Notes: generated by a model not told the origin, from the sequence alone. DNA of 46,329 bases from Bacillota bacterium (GCA_023411175.1 JAEYPB010000086.1:1-46329), one strand, 5' to 3'; shown: positions 1 through 9,800, counted from the first letter of the stretch. Program-made: numbers and translations.

Positions 1-240
1 GAAAGCGTTCCCGTTCCGGTTTCCGCCCGGAAACGCCGAGGCGTTTCAGGAAACCGGCTCGTTCCCTAGCAATGAAAAGATGCGTCAGCAGGTTTTCATT
101 GCCCCGCGAAGCGGGAGGGCTTGCCCGTTAGGCGGGGAAAGCGTTCCCGTTCCGGTTTCCGCACGGAAACGCCGAGGCGTTTCAGGAAACCGGCTCGTTC
201 CCTAGCAATGAAAAGATGCGTCAGCAGGTTTTCATTGCCC
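1..240. repeat. Tandem duplication (136 bp period) of a multi-hairpin repeat
   Basis: Bases 1-112 recur almost unchanged at 137-248 (136 bp period; for example one C to A change at 163). Each copy holds a nested hairpin (16-57 and 152-193: outer stem CCGGTTTCC/GGAAACCGG, inner stem GAAACGCC/GGCGTTTC) and a second hairpin (69-102 and 205-238: GCAATGAAAA/TTTTCATTGC). The same two hairpins plus the flanking GGGAACGCTTTCCCCG block occur in the opposite orientation after dnaA (35009-35115). I see no gene in 1-347; a short open frame at 121-336 runs through the repeat and the gyrB promoter and is judged spurious. Confidence 0.9.
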
Positions 241-284
241 GGCACAGCCGGTACTTGTAAAATATTTCAACATAACACAGGGGG

Positions 285-314
285 CTGGCATGAAGTGCAG
301 AAAAGTGCTATAAT
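285..314 (+). promoter_or_regulatory. SigA-type promoter of gyrB
   Basis: A -35 like CTGGCA (285-290), an 18-base spacer and a perfect -10 TATAAT (309-314) lie 33 bases before the gyrB start, immediately after the tandem hairpin repeat. The gyrB ribosome binding site is AAGAGG at 335-340. Confidence 0.7.
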
Positions 315-347
315 AATAAAGAAGAAAAAATTTTAAGAGGTGCCCGG

Positions 348-2291
<1,944 letters not shown>

Positions 2292-2292
2292 G

Positions 2293-2325
2293 GCGATGAA
2301 AATCCGCCGGGCGGCTTTTCATCGC
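2293..2325 (+). repeat. ATGAAAA-type hairpin after gyrB
   Basis: Stem GCGATGAAAA/TTTTCATCGC begins one base after the gyrB stop. It matches the hairpins at 69-102, 205-238 and 35009-35039 (the last overlapping the dnaA stop) and is followed by a nested hairpin, as in the dnaA copy. Confidence 0.75.
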
Positions 2326-2338
2326 GAAGGAAGTCTTC

Positions 2339-2376
2339 GCGGCCCTGAAATTTCCTGGAATTTCCGGGCGGGCCGC
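2339..2376 (+). repeat. Nested hairpin (CTGAAA...TTTCCGGGCG family)
   Basis: The outer stem GCGGCCC/GGGCCGC encloses the family core CTGAAA...TTTCCGGGCG. Other members have different but still self-complementary outer stems, so pairing rather than sequence is conserved there. Confidence 0.75.
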
Positions 2377-2395
2377 TGAAGGAAATGTTTCTTCC

Positions 2396-2452
2396 ACCAG
2401 TGTACGCACTGGTTACAGAAACTGCGTTCCCGGCGCATGGGGCGCCGGGAAC
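2396..2452 (+). repeat. CCAGT-type double hairpin in the gyrB-gyrA gap
   Basis: Hairpin ACCAGTG/CACTGGT (2396-2413) is followed by GTTCCCGGCGC/GCGCCGGGAAC (2426-2452). A diverged copy of the pair is at 42186-42241. It lies between the nested hairpin and the gyrA ribosome binding site and could affect gyrA translation or mRNA stability. Confidence 0.7.
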
Positions 2453-2530
2453 GGTTTGAAGGTACGAGTAGCCGTCGGGTCATTCGTAACGAGGGAGCCA
2501 ACATCCAGCCGGAAGGGAGCACACCAAAAC

Positions 2531-5116
2531 GTGCCGGACGAATTCAACATCGGCCGCCTGATGCCGATTGACATCGAGGAAGAGCTCAAAAAATCATTTA
2601 TTAGCTATGCGATGGCGGTCATCGTCAGCCGCGCGCTGCCGGATGTTCGCGACGGCCTGAAGCCCGTCCACCGCCGAATCCTGTATTCGATGGTGGAGCT
2701 GGGCGTCACGCCCGACAAGCCCTACAGAAAGTCCGCCCGCATCGTCGGCGACTGTCTTGGTAAATATCACCCCCACGGCGACTCATCGGTCTACGACGCG
2801 ATGGTGCGCCTGGCGCAGGACTTCTCCACCCGCGGCCTGCTCGTGGACGGGCAGGGCAACTTCGGCTCCGTCGACGGCGACGGCGCCGCCGCCATGCGGT
2901 ACACCGAGGCGCGGCTGACGAAGCTGGCGATGGAGATGGTCGCCGACATCGAAAAGGAGACCGTCGACTTCTACCCCAACTTCGACGAGACGCTGATGCA
3001 GCCCGCCGTGCTGCCTTCGAGGTTTCCGAACCTCCTGGTCAACGGCTCCAGCGGCATCGCCGTCGGCATGGCCACGAACATCCCGCCCCACAACCTGGGC
3101 GAGGTGATCGACGGCACCATCCACCTGATCGATAACCCCGACGCCTCCTGCGAGGCGCTGATGGGCATCATCCACGGGCCGGACTTCCCCACCGGCGGCA
3201 TCATTCTGGGCCGCGCGGGCATCCACGAGGCCTACATGACCGGGCGCGGCCGCATCGTGATGCGCGCGCGCACCGAAATCGAGGCGATGGCCTCGAACCG
3301 CCAGCGCATCGTGGCCACCGAGATCCCCAACATGGTCAACAAGGCCCGGCTGATCGAAAAGATCGCGGAACTCGTGCACGAGAAGCGCCTGGACGGCGTC
3401 AGCGACATCCGGGACGAGTCCGACCGCAACGGCATGCGCATCGTCATCGAGCTGAAGCGCGACGTCAACGCCAACGTGGTGCTGTCCACCCTCTACAAGC
3501 ACACCCAGATGCAGGAGACCTTCGGCGCCAACATGCTGGCGCTGGTGGACGGCGCGCCGAAGATTTTGTCCCTCAAGCATGCCCTCGTCCACTACGTCGA
3601 CCACCAGAAGGACGTGGTGACCCGCAGGACCCGCTACGACCTCGGCAAGGCCGAGGCCCGCGCCCACATCCTGGAGGGGCTGCTCATCGCCCTCGACCAC
3701 ATCGACGAAGTGATCCGGCTCATCCGCGCCTCCCGCACCGACGCCATCGCGAAGGACGGGCTGATGACGCAGTTCGGCCTCTCCGACCGGCAGGCCCAGG
3801 CGATCCTCGACATGCGCCTCAGGCGCCTGACGGGCCTTGAACGCGAGAAGATCGAAGCCGAGTACAACGAGCTTCTCCAACTGATCGCCCACCTCAAGGA
3901 CGTGCTGGCCAACGAGTGGATGCTGATGGACATCATCAAGGAGGAACTCCTTGAGATCAAGCGCAAGTTCGCCGACCCGCGCCGCACGGAGATCACCGCC
4001 CTCGATGGCGAGATCGACATGCTCGACCTCATCCAGGAGGAGGACATGGTGGTCACGCTGACCCACTACGGCTACGTGAAGCGCCTGCCCAAGGCCACCT
4101 ACCGCGCCCAGAAGCGGGGCGGCAAGGGCATCACCGGCGCGACCACCCGGGAGGAGGACTTCGTCGAGCAGCTCTACGTGACCTCCACCCACGACCCGAT
4201 CATGTTCTTCACCAGCCGTGGCCGCGTGTACGAAAAGCGCTGCTACGAGATCCCGGAGGCCGGGCGCACCGCCCGCGGCACCGCCATTGTCAACCTCCTG
4301 CAGCTGGAGGGCGGCGAAAAGGTCACCGCCATGCTGCCGGTGCCGGAGGAGAAGGTCGAAGGCCACTACCTGATCATGGCCACGAAGAATGGCCTCATCA
4401 AGCGAACGGAGCTCTCCGAGTTCCAGAACCTGCGCAAAAACGGCCTGATCGCCATCGTGCTGCGCGAGGACGACGACCTGATCGGCGTCGCGTTGACCGA
4501 CGGCGAGCGAGAGGTGCTCTTGGGCACCGAGCAGGGCATGGCCATCCGCTTTGCGGAGAGCGACATGCGCCCCATCGGCCGCGCCGCGATGGGCGTAAAG
4601 TCCATCGATCTGGACGAGGGCGACCGCGTGGTCGCGATGACCATCGTGGAGGAGGACGCGGAGGTTCTGAGCCTGACCCAGCTGGGCTACGGCAAGCGCA
4701 CCGAGATCGACGAGTACCGCATCCAGTCCCGCGCGGGCAAGGGCATCAAGGCCATGAACCTGACGGACAAGACCGGCCTCCTGGCCGGGCAGCTCCTGGT
4801 GCACGAGGGCGAGGACCTGCTCCTCATCACCGACGACGGCATCATCATCCGCACCCCTGTCTCCGCCATCTCGGTACAGGGGCGCAACACCCAGGGCGTG
4901 CGCATCATGCGCGTCGAAGAGGGCGCCCGCGTCGTATGCGTCGCCCGGGCCGAGCCGGAGGACGACGAGGACGTCGAAATCCTCGAAGACGCGGCTTCCT
5001 GCGCGCCGGACGCCTGCCCCAATGCGCTGGACATCCCCCCCGAAGAAGCCAACCGGGATCTGTCCGGCGACACCGGGGACGAACCCGAACCTGCGGAAAG
5101 CGACGACGAAGTATAG
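2531..5116 (+). CDS. gyrA: DNA gyrase subunit A
   Basis: Breakage-reunion subunit of gyrase. GTG 2531 is chosen because GGAAGGGAG (2511-2519) lies 11 bases upstream and the protein then begins in the usual way (PDEFNIGRLMPIDIEEELKKS...). An earlier in-frame TTG at 2456 lies in the hairpin and would add 25 atypical residues. At 862 residues it has a normal length. Visible features are the winged-helix region (ALPDVRDGLKPVHRRIL), the catalytic tyrosine in AMRYTEARL (Tyr124), and the GyrA box QKRGGKG (about residue 527) that starts the DNA-wrapping beta-pinwheel and separates GyrA from ParC. The C-terminal tail of about 50 residues is very acidic. It ends just before a strong terminator. Confidence 0.98.
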   Translation: MPDEFNIGRLMPIDIEEELKKSFISYAMAVIVSRALPDVRDGLKPVHRRILYSMVELGVTPDKPYRKSARIVGDCLGKYHPHGDSSVYDAMVRLAQDFSTRGLLVDGQGNFGSVDGDGAAAMRYTEARLTKLAMEMVADIEKETVDFYPNFDETLMQPAVLPSRFPNLLVNGSSGIAVGMATNIPPHNLGEVIDGTIHLIDNPDASCEALMGIIHGPDFPTGGIILGRAGIHEAYMTGRGRIVMRARTEIEAMASNRQRIVATEIPNMVNKARLIEKIAELVHEKRLDGVSDIRDESDRNGMRIVIELKRDVNANVVLSTLYKHTQMQETFGANMLALVDGAPKILSLKHALVHYVDHQKDVVTRRTRYDLGKAEARAHILEGLLIALDHIDEVIRLIRASRTDAIAKDGLMTQFGLSDRQAQAILDMRLRRLTGLEREKIEAEYNELLQLIAHLKDVLANEWMLMDIIKEELLEIKRKFADPRRTEITALDGEIDMLDLIQEEDMVVTLTHYGYVKRLPKATYRAQKRGGKGITGATTREEDFVEQLYVTSTHDPIMFFTSRGRVYEKRCYEIPEAGRTARGTAIVNLLQLEGGEKVTAMLPVPEEKVEGHYLIMATKNGLIKRTELSEFQNLRKNGLIAIVLREDDDLIGVALTDGEREVLLGTEQGMAIRFAESDMRPIGRAAMGVKSIDLDEGDRVVAMTIVEEDAEVLSLTQLGYGKRTEIDEYRIQSRAGKGIKAMNLTDKTGLLAGQLLVHEGEDLLLITDDGIIIRTPVSAISVQGRNTQGVRIMRVEEGARVVCVARAEPEDDEDVEILEDAASCAPDACPNALDIPPEEANRDLSGDTGDEPEPAESDDEV

Positions 5117-5124
5117 CGTTTATT

Positions 5125-5157
5125 AAAAAACCGGCTCCTGCGAGGAGCCGGTTTTTT
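5125..5157. terminator. Bidirectional Rho-independent terminator between gyrA and rpsD
   Basis: Perfect stem CCGGCTCC/GGAGCCGG with a 5-base loop, flanked by A6 on the left and T6 on the right, so it can terminate both gyrA (plus) and rpsD (minus), which converge here. Confidence 0.93.
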
Positions 5158-5158
5158 G

Positions 5159-5752
5159 CTATCTTGCGTAGTACTCGACCACCATCTGATCGTTGATTTC
5201 CACCGGGATCTCCGCCCGCTCCGGCAGGCGGACGAGGGTGCCGCTGAAGTCGTCCGGGTTTCGCGCCACGTAAGGCACGGGGGTGCCCTGCCCTTCCAAA
5301 AAGCTCGCGCGGTAGGCCTCGACGCCGCGGGACTTCTCCCGAAGCGAGATCACGCTGCCCACCTTCACCGGGAAGGAAGGGATGTCCACTTTTTTGCCAT
5401 CCACCAGAATGTGGCCGTGGGATACCTCTTGGCGCGCCATGCGGATGGAGAGCGCGAAGCCGAGCCGGTACACCATGTTGTCCAGCCGGCACTCCAGCTG
5501 CCGGAGCAGCGCCGTGCCGGTCTTGTCGCCGGACTTCGCCGCCGCGCGGTAGTAGCGCAGCATCTGCCGCTCGAACACGCCGTAATAGGCCTTGGCCTTC
5601 TGCTTTTCAATCAGCTGAAGGCCGTATTCCGAAACCTTCCTGCGCTTCGAAAAGGCGGGGGTCCCCGCCCGATTCATCGCCTTGGGGTGTCCGCACACGT
5701 TGACGCCCAGCCGCCTGCATTCCTTAAAACGGGGCCCTGTATTGGTTGCCAT
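5159..5752 (-). CDS. rpsD: 30S ribosomal protein S4
   Basis: Primary 16S rRNA-binding protein of the small subunit. The start is ATG 5752 (MATNTGPRFKECRRLG), preceded at seven bases by AAGGAG; a longer frame to 5797 adds residues unlike S4. The 197 residues include the KVSEYGLQLIEKQKAKAYYGVFERQ block and the S4 RNA-binding domain (about residues 85-150, CRLDNMVYRLGFA...GHILVDGKKVDI). The N-terminus lacks the four-cysteine zinc site of C+ type S4. It is a single-gene unit outside the alpha operon, as in Bacillus, with its own promoter and a leader carrying an inverted repeat also found before sodA. A second S4 gene elsewhere is possible but not visible here. Confidence 0.95.
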   Translation of the reverse strand: MATNTGPRFKECRRLGVNVCGHPKAMNRAGTPAFSKRRKVSEYGLQLIEKQKAKAYYGVFERQMLRYYRAAAKSGDKTGTALLRQLECRLDNMVYRLGFALSIRMARQEVSHGHILVDGKKVDIPSFPVKVGSVISLREKSRGVEAYRASFLEGQGTPVPYVARNPDDFSGTLVRLPERAEIPVEINDQMVVEYYAR

Positions 5753-5823
5753 GTCTTTGCTCCTTCTATAAATCCATGCGTTCAAAGCCGCCCACATCGG
5801 GGCGGAGCGTCGCAGCCACAGTG

Positions 5824-5842
5824 GTTAGTTATTGCTAACTAC
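5824..5842 (-). promoter_or_regulatory. Inverted repeat GTTAG-N6-CTAAC at the rpsD transcription start
   Basis: GTTAG (5824-5828), six bases and CTAAC (5835-5839) followed by TAC lie just downstream of the -10 box, a typical repressor position. The region before sodA (9840-9858) has the same arrangement with 15 of 19 bases identical. The cognate regulator is unknown; an S4-binding leader hairpin is an alternative explanation for this copy. Confidence 0.45.
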
Positions 5843-5848
5843 AAGGGA

Positions 5849-5877
5849 ATTATATCAGGCCCGCGCGATCCCCGCAA
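5849..5877 (-). promoter_or_regulatory. SigA-type promoter of rpsD
   Basis: On the minus strand a perfect TATAAT (5854-5849) is preceded by a 17-base spacer and TTGCGG (5877-5872). The predicted leader is about 90 bases. Confidence 0.7.
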
Positions 5878-5940
5878 GCGCCCGGGCTTGCTTCACATAA
5901 ATTTAGCCGGAGGTGCCTACGCTCGCGGGCCGAAGGCTCA

Positions 5941-6252
5941 GCCTGTCAAAAGACGCAGTATTTTGACAGCCTGGGCTTACAGCGCATGCAAAAGCGGCGA
6001 AATTCCGAAACTGGAATTCCGCCGCCCGCAAGGGAAAGCCGCGTCAGCGGTTCTGACCATCAACAAAGACCCCGCAGGGCTTCAATCGTGCCCGGCGGCG
6101 TGTACGCCGGGCACGGGATGGCGCCACCAGTATGCGTACTGGTGGCGCCATCCACACCCTTGGTCAGTGCGACGCCCGGAAATCCCGCAGGATGTCAGGC
6201 GCACGCAGGCTCTTTCCTTTGCATCGGAAAAACCGAAGGGTTTTTCCGATGC
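5941..6252. repeat. Hairpin cluster between groEL and rpsD (no gene)
   Basis: The 531-base gap 5753-6283 contains no credible gene but many stem-loops: CTGTCAAAA/TTTTGACAG (about 5942-5972); GCGGCG-AATTCC pairing with GGAATT-CGCCGC (about 5995-6025); a perfect 17 bp stem at 6116-6132/6137-6153 containing ACCAGTA/TACTGGT; a nested hairpin of the CTGAAA family in reverse (6167-6204, outer stem GTGCG/CGCAC); and a 14 bp stem GCATCGGAAAAACC/GGTTTTTCCGATGC (6221-6252) just past the groEL stop. GACCATCAACAAAG (6055-6068) recurs at 11500-11513. Confidence 0.75.
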
Positions 6253-6283
6253 CTTGGCCGCGTCAGCGGTCTTTCCTGCTATT

Positions 6284-7915
6284 TTAGTACATTCCGCCCA
6301 TTCCGCCGCCGGGCGCCGCGGGCATCGGGGGCTCCTTCGACGGGATGTCGGTGACCAGCGATTCGGTGGTCAGCACCATCGCCGCGACGGAGGCTGCGTT
6401 CTGCAGCGCGCTTCTCGCGACCTTGGTGGGGTCGATGATGCCGCGCTTGACCATGTCGGCGTACTCGTCCTTGGCGGCGTCGTAGCCGTAGCCCAGGGTG
6501 TCGTTGGCCTTGATGTTGGAGACGACCACGCTGCCTTCGACGCCGGCGTTGATGGCGATCTGGCGGACGGGCTCCTCCAGCGCGCGCAGCACGATGGCCG
6601 CGCCGGTCTTGGTATCGCCTTCCAGCGTCTCAATCAGGGACGCGACGGGCTTGGAGGCCGCAATCAGCGCGATGCCGCCGCCGGGCACGATGCCTTCCTC
6701 GACGGCCGCGCGGGTGGCGTTGAGCGCGTCTTCGATGCGGAGCTTGCGCTCCTTCATCTCGATCTCGGTGGCCGCGCCGACCTTGATCACCGCGACGCCG
6801 CCGGCGAGCTTCGCCAGGCGCTCCTGCAGCTTTTCCTTGTCGTAGTCGCTGGTGGTGTCGCCGATCTGGACGCGGATGGAATTGATGCGCGCCTTGATCT
6901 CGGACGGGTCGCCCGCGCCTTCGACGATGATGGTGTTCTCCTTGTCCACCTTGACCTGACGGGCGCTGCCCAGCATGTCGATGGTGGCGGACTTGAGCTC
7001 GAGGCCCAGTTCCTCGGTGATGACCTGGCCGCCGGTCAGGATCGCGATGTCCTGCAGCATGGCCTTGCGGCGGTCGCCGAAGCCCGGCGCCTTGACCGCG
7101 ACGCAGTTGAAGGTGCCGCGCAGCTTATTGAGCACCAGCGTGGCCAGCGCCTCGCCCTCGACCTCTTCGGCGATGATGAGCAGCTTCTTGCCGCCCTGCA
7201 CAACCTGCTCGAGGAGGGGCAGAAGCTCCTGAATGTTCGAAATCTTCTTGTCGGTGATCAGGATCAGCGGGTTGTCCAGCACGGCTTCCATCCGCTCGGA
7301 ATCGGTGACCATGTAAGCGGAGGCGTAGCCGCGGTCAAACTGCATGCCCTCGACCAGCGTCAGCTCGGTCTTCAGCGTCTTGGACTCCTCGACGGTGATG
7401 ACGCCGTCCTTGCCGACCTTATCCATCGCGTCGGCGATCAGGTCGCCGATCTCGGCGTCGCCGGAGGAGATGGAGGCGACCTGGGCGATGGCCTGCTTGT
7501 TCTCAACGGGCTTGGAGATGTCGCCCAGCTGCTTCACGGCGGCCTCGGTGGCCTTCTCGATGCCGCGCTTCAGCACCATCGGGTTCGCGCCGGCGGCCAC
7601 GTTCTTCAGGCCTTCGCGGATGATGGCCTGGGCCAGGAGCGTCGCGGTGGTGGTGCCGTCGCCGGCCACGTCGTTGGTCTTGGTGGCGACTTCCTTGACG
7701 AGCTGCGCGCCCATGTTCTCAAAGGGATCTTCCAGCTCGACATCCTTGGCGATGGTCACGCCGTCGTTGGTGATGAGGGGGGAGCCGAACTTCTTGTCCA
7801 GCACCACGTTCCTGCCCTTGGGGCCCAGCGTGATTTTTACGGTATCGGCCAGCGCGTTGATGCCTTTTTCAAGCGCGCGGCGGGCTTCTTCGCCATACTT
7901 GATCTGCTTAGCCAT
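6284..7915 (-). CDS. groEL: Chaperonin GroEL (60 kDa)
   Basis: ATP-dependent folding chamber subunit of the 14-mer that works with GroES in the cytoplasm. The 543 residues are full length, starting MAKQIKYGEEARRALEKG and containing the nucleotide-binding LGPKGRNVVLDKKFGSP and VAGDGTTTATLLAQAI (apical and equatorial domains intact). It ends in the family's flexible Gly/Met tail (PGGGMGGMY). ATG 7915 is preceded by GGGAGG. It follows groES by 32 bases in one operon controlled by the CIRCE element. Confidence 0.98.
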   Translation of the reverse strand: MAKQIKYGEEARRALEKGINALADTVKITLGPKGRNVVLDKKFGSPLITNDGVTIAKDVELEDPFENMGAQLVKEVATKTNDVAGDGTTTATLLAQAIIREGLKNVAAGANPMVLKRGIEKATEAAVKQLGDISKPVENKQAIAQVASISSGDAEIGDLIADAMDKVGKDGVITVEESKTLKTELTLVEGMQFDRGYASAYMVTDSERMEAVLDNPLILITDKKISNIQELLPLLEQVVQGGKKLLIIAEEVEGEALATLVLNKLRGTFNCVAVKAPGFGDRRKAMLQDIAILTGGQVITEELGLELKSATIDMLGSARQVKVDKENTIIVEGAGDPSEIKARINSIRVQIGDTTSDYDKEKLQERLAKLAGGVAVIKVGAATEIEMKERKLRIEDALNATRAAVEEGIVPGGGIALIAASKPVASLIETLEGDTKTGAAIVLRALEEPVRQIAINAGVEGSVVVSNIKANDTLGYGYDAAKDEYADMVKRGIIDPTKVARSALQNAASVAAMVLTTESLVTDIPSKEPPMPAAPGGGMGGMY

Positions 7916-7947
7916 AATTCATATCCTCCCGGTTATTGCTTGGTTTG

Positions 7948-8232
7948 TTATTCGACGACGGCCAGCACGTCGCTCTGGCGCACGAGGATGAACTCCTCGC
8001 CGTCCAGCTTGACCTCGGTGCCCGCGTACTTGGAGTAGATGACCTTCTGACCGGCCTTCACATGCATGACGATTTCCTTGCCGTCCACGTTGCCGCCCGG
8101 GCCAACTGCCAGGACTTCCGCCATCTGCGGCTTTTCCTTGGCCGAATTGGTGAGGAGAATACCGCCCTTGGTGGTCTCTTCCGCTTCAAGATTCTTCATC
8201 ACGATGCGGTCACCCAATGGATTGATCTTCAT
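7948..8232 (-). CDS. groES: Co-chaperonin GroES (10 kDa)
   Basis: Heptameric lid of the GroEL chamber. ATG 8232 (MKINPLGDRIVMKNLEAEETTKGG) is chosen because AGGAGG is at 8240-8245; the longer frame to 8268 overlaps the CIRCE operator. The 94 residues include the mobile loop (EETTKGGILLTNSAKEKPQMAEVLAVGPG) and the C-terminal YSKYAGTEVKLDGEEFILVRQSDVLAVVE. First gene of the groESL operon. Confidence 0.98.
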   Translation of the reverse strand: MKINPLGDRIVMKNLEAEETTKGGILLTNSAKEKPQMAEVLAVGPGGNVDGKEIVMHVKAGQKVIYSKYAGTEVKLDGEEFILVRQSDVLAVVE

Positions 8233-8261
8233 GTGCACGCCTCCTGCTTGCTGTCTGTTTG

Positions 8262-8288
8262 TTAGCACTCATTTCGCCCGAGTGCTAA
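8262..8288 (-). promoter_or_regulatory. CIRCE operator (HrcA binding site)
   Basis: Perfect 9-9-9 element: TTAGCACTC (8262-8270), nine-base spacer, GAGTGCTAA (8280-8288). It lies between the groES promoter and start codon. This is the known binding site of the heat-shock repressor HrcA. Confidence 0.98.
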
Positions 8289-8299
8289 CCGCAATCATT

Positions 8300-8328
8300 A
8301 GTTTACCCAAATTCAGGCCAAATTGCAA
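8300..8328 (-). promoter_or_regulatory. SigA-type promoter of groESL
   Basis: Minus-strand TTGCAA (8328-8323), 17-base spacer, TAAACT (8305-8300), directly upstream of the CIRCE operator. Confidence 0.75.
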
Positions 8329-8475
8329 GCCGTTGGGCCGTAAAATGGATGTAAAAATTAGAAATGCGCGAAAGCTGCGAGAGCTTCCGCGCCACGTTAG
8401 GCGACCGTCTGGGCTGATCCCGCAACTTCCGGGCGCGATCAATCCGACACCCGCCCGCGGATCAGCGCATTTTGA

Positions 8476-8519
8476 CAAGCCCGAGTGCCGCCCGGAAAAC
8501 CCGGGAACGATCGGGCTTG
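8476..8519. repeat. Nested hairpin with outer stem CAAGCCCGA/TCGGGCTTG
   Basis: Read on the minus strand it contains the conserved TTTCCGGGCGG half of the repeat family core, with a diverged left half; the outer nine-base stem is perfect. It lies downstream of the small gene ending at 8545. Confidence 0.55.
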
Positions 8520-8544
8520 CGGAGACATTGCGAAGCCAATATTC

Positions 8545-8799
8545 TCAGGTCTTGATGAGCTCGGCGATCTCCTCTGGCGTCTTGCCGGAGGCTTTGATCT
8601 CCGCGAACACCTTCGCGTAGGACATGCGACGCTTGCGCGGCGCGCTGACCTTGGCCTTTCGGGTTTCGAGTTGCTCAATCGCCCTGCTGTGGAAAGCGAT
8701 CTTCCGATCGATTTCCGCGATGCGCTCTTCCGCGCTGCGGAAATTACGCTTCGCCTTGGTTTCCACTTTAACCTCTTCAACCTTCTTCTTCCCCGCCAT
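8545..8799 (-). CDS. Small charged coiled-coil protein, function unknown
   Basis: An 84-residue protein starting MAGKKKVEEVKVETKAKRNF. ATG 8799 has AAGGAAG eight bases upstream; a GTG three codons earlier (8808) is less well placed. The N-terminus is Lys/Glu rich, the middle (about residues 22-48, RSAEERIAEIDRKIAFHSRAIEQL...) looks like a coiled coil with a heptad-like pattern, a basic patch APRKRR follows, and the C-terminus resembles a short helical domain (GKTPEEIAELIKT). No signal peptide or membrane segment. Cytoplasmic and possibly nucleic-acid associated, but that is a guess. It stands alone between groES and sodA. Confidence 0.7.
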   Translation of the reverse strand: MAGKKKVEEVKVETKAKRNFRSAEERIAEIDRKIAFHSRAIEQLETRKAKVSAPRKRRMSYAKVFAEIKASGKTPEEIAELIKT

Positions 8800-9101
8800 C
8801 GGAAACACTTCCTTTCACGAACAGTATAGCACAACAAAACCGGGATATCAAACAGAAAATCAAAGTCATCAACATGCCCGTCAAATCTAAAACGGTTTCG
8901 ACATGAAACTCGGTATTGTGCATTGCATATACGCTTTGATTGGTAAAATCAATATCGGCGCGACGGGAACCGAATGCGCCGTGTAGTTTACCCCGACGCG
9001 CTACTTGACGCGCGATTTATTGCGCGAAGCGCACTTTCATAAGGCGCGCGGAAGGAACGCCGCCCATCCAAGAAAGCTCCGAAAGAGTCTTCACGCGTGA
9101 A
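8800..9101. other. Intergenic stretch without a recognised gene
   Basis: Upstream of the 84-residue gene I find no coding frame with a ribosome binding site, no tRNA and no known ncRNA motif. There are minor GC-rich inverted repeats (for example CGGCGC...GCGCCG around 8957-8982) only. Confidence 0.5.
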
Positions 9102-9129
9102 GCGCCCTCCGCAAAAATGCGGAGGGCGC
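9102..9129 (-). terminator. Stem-loop after sodA, probable terminator
   Basis: Perfect 12 bp stem GCGCCCTCCGCA/TGCGGAGGGCGC with a four-base loop, 51 bases past the sodA stop. There is no clear T-run, so termination is inferred from stem strength and position. Confidence 0.6.
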
Positions 9130-9179
9130 GACAGGCCGCCGGAATGCGCGATCGTTCAGGAGGACTTCTTCACATCGCA

Positions 9180-9800
9180 TCAGCTGCGGCGATTTGCATA
9201 ATTCTTCGAAACCGCGTTCCAGTCCACAACCTCAAAGAAGGCCTTTACGTAGTCCGCCCGGAGGTTGCGGTACTTCAGGTAGTAGGCATGCTCCCATACG
9301 TCGATGCCCAGAATCGGCCGCCACAGGCCCTCCGTCTCAAAGAGCGGGTTGTCCTGATTGGGGGTGGCCATGACCTTCAGCGCGCCGCCGCCGTCCGCGG
9401 CCAGCCACGCCCAGCCGGAGCCGAACTGCCCGATGGCCGCCTTTGAGATCTGCTCCTTGAAGCCTGCGAAGGAGCCGAAGTCGTCCCGGATTTTGTCCGC
9501 CAGCGCGCCGGAGGGCTCGCCCCCCGCCTTGGGCGCCAGGTGGCCGAAGTACAGGTTGTGGTTGAAGAACCCGCCACCGTTGTTGCGGACGGCCGCCTTT
9601 ACGTCGTCCGGTACTTCAGCCTTCCAATGCGACAGCAAATCCTCGATGGATTTTCCGGTCAGCCCGGCCTTCTCCGCCGCGTCGTTCAGGTTCTTGGTGT
9701 AGGCCGCGTGGTGCTTCAGGTAGTGGGTCTCCATCGTGGCGGTATCGATGTGGGGCTCCAGCGCGTCAAACGCGTAAGGCAACTTGATCTGTTCAAACAT
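9180..9800 (-). CDS. sodA: Superoxide dismutase, Mn/Fe family (Mn-like)
   Basis: Converts superoxide to oxygen and hydrogen peroxide in the cytoplasm. The 206-residue protein has the metal ligands His26 (METHYLKHH), a His in NHNLYF, and Asp and His in DVWEHAYY. The second-sphere glutamine is supplied from the ANQDNPL-type position (TPNQDNPL) and GGGFFNH lacks the FeSOD glutamine, which points to manganese. No signal peptide. ATG 9800 is preceded by AAAGGAG. It is monocistronic. The GTTAG-N6-CTAAC element upstream suggests specific regulation. Confidence 0.95.
   Translation of the reverse strand: MFEQIKLPYAFDALEPHIDTATMETHYLKHHAAYTKNLNDAAEKAGLTGKSIEDLLSHWKAEVPDDVKAAVRNNGGGFFNHNLYFGHLAPKAGGEPSGALADKIRDDFGSFAGFKEQISKAAIGQFGSGWAWLAADGGGALKVMATPNQDNPLFETEGLWRPILGIDVWEHAYYLKYRNLRADYVKAFFEVVDWNAVSKNYANRRS

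Noticed and set aside
121..336. Possible small gene before gyrB
   Set aside because: It lies inside the hairpin repeat and the gyrB promoter, with no ribosome binding site.
2783..4804. 673-codon open frame opposite gyrA
   Set aside because: Low-complexity His/Val/Asp/Gly-rich translation typical of antisense frames in GC-rich genes; gyrA is certain.
5156..8038. 960-codon plus-strand open frame
   Set aside because: It runs antisense through rpsD and groEL and across an intergenic hairpin cluster; no domain recognised.
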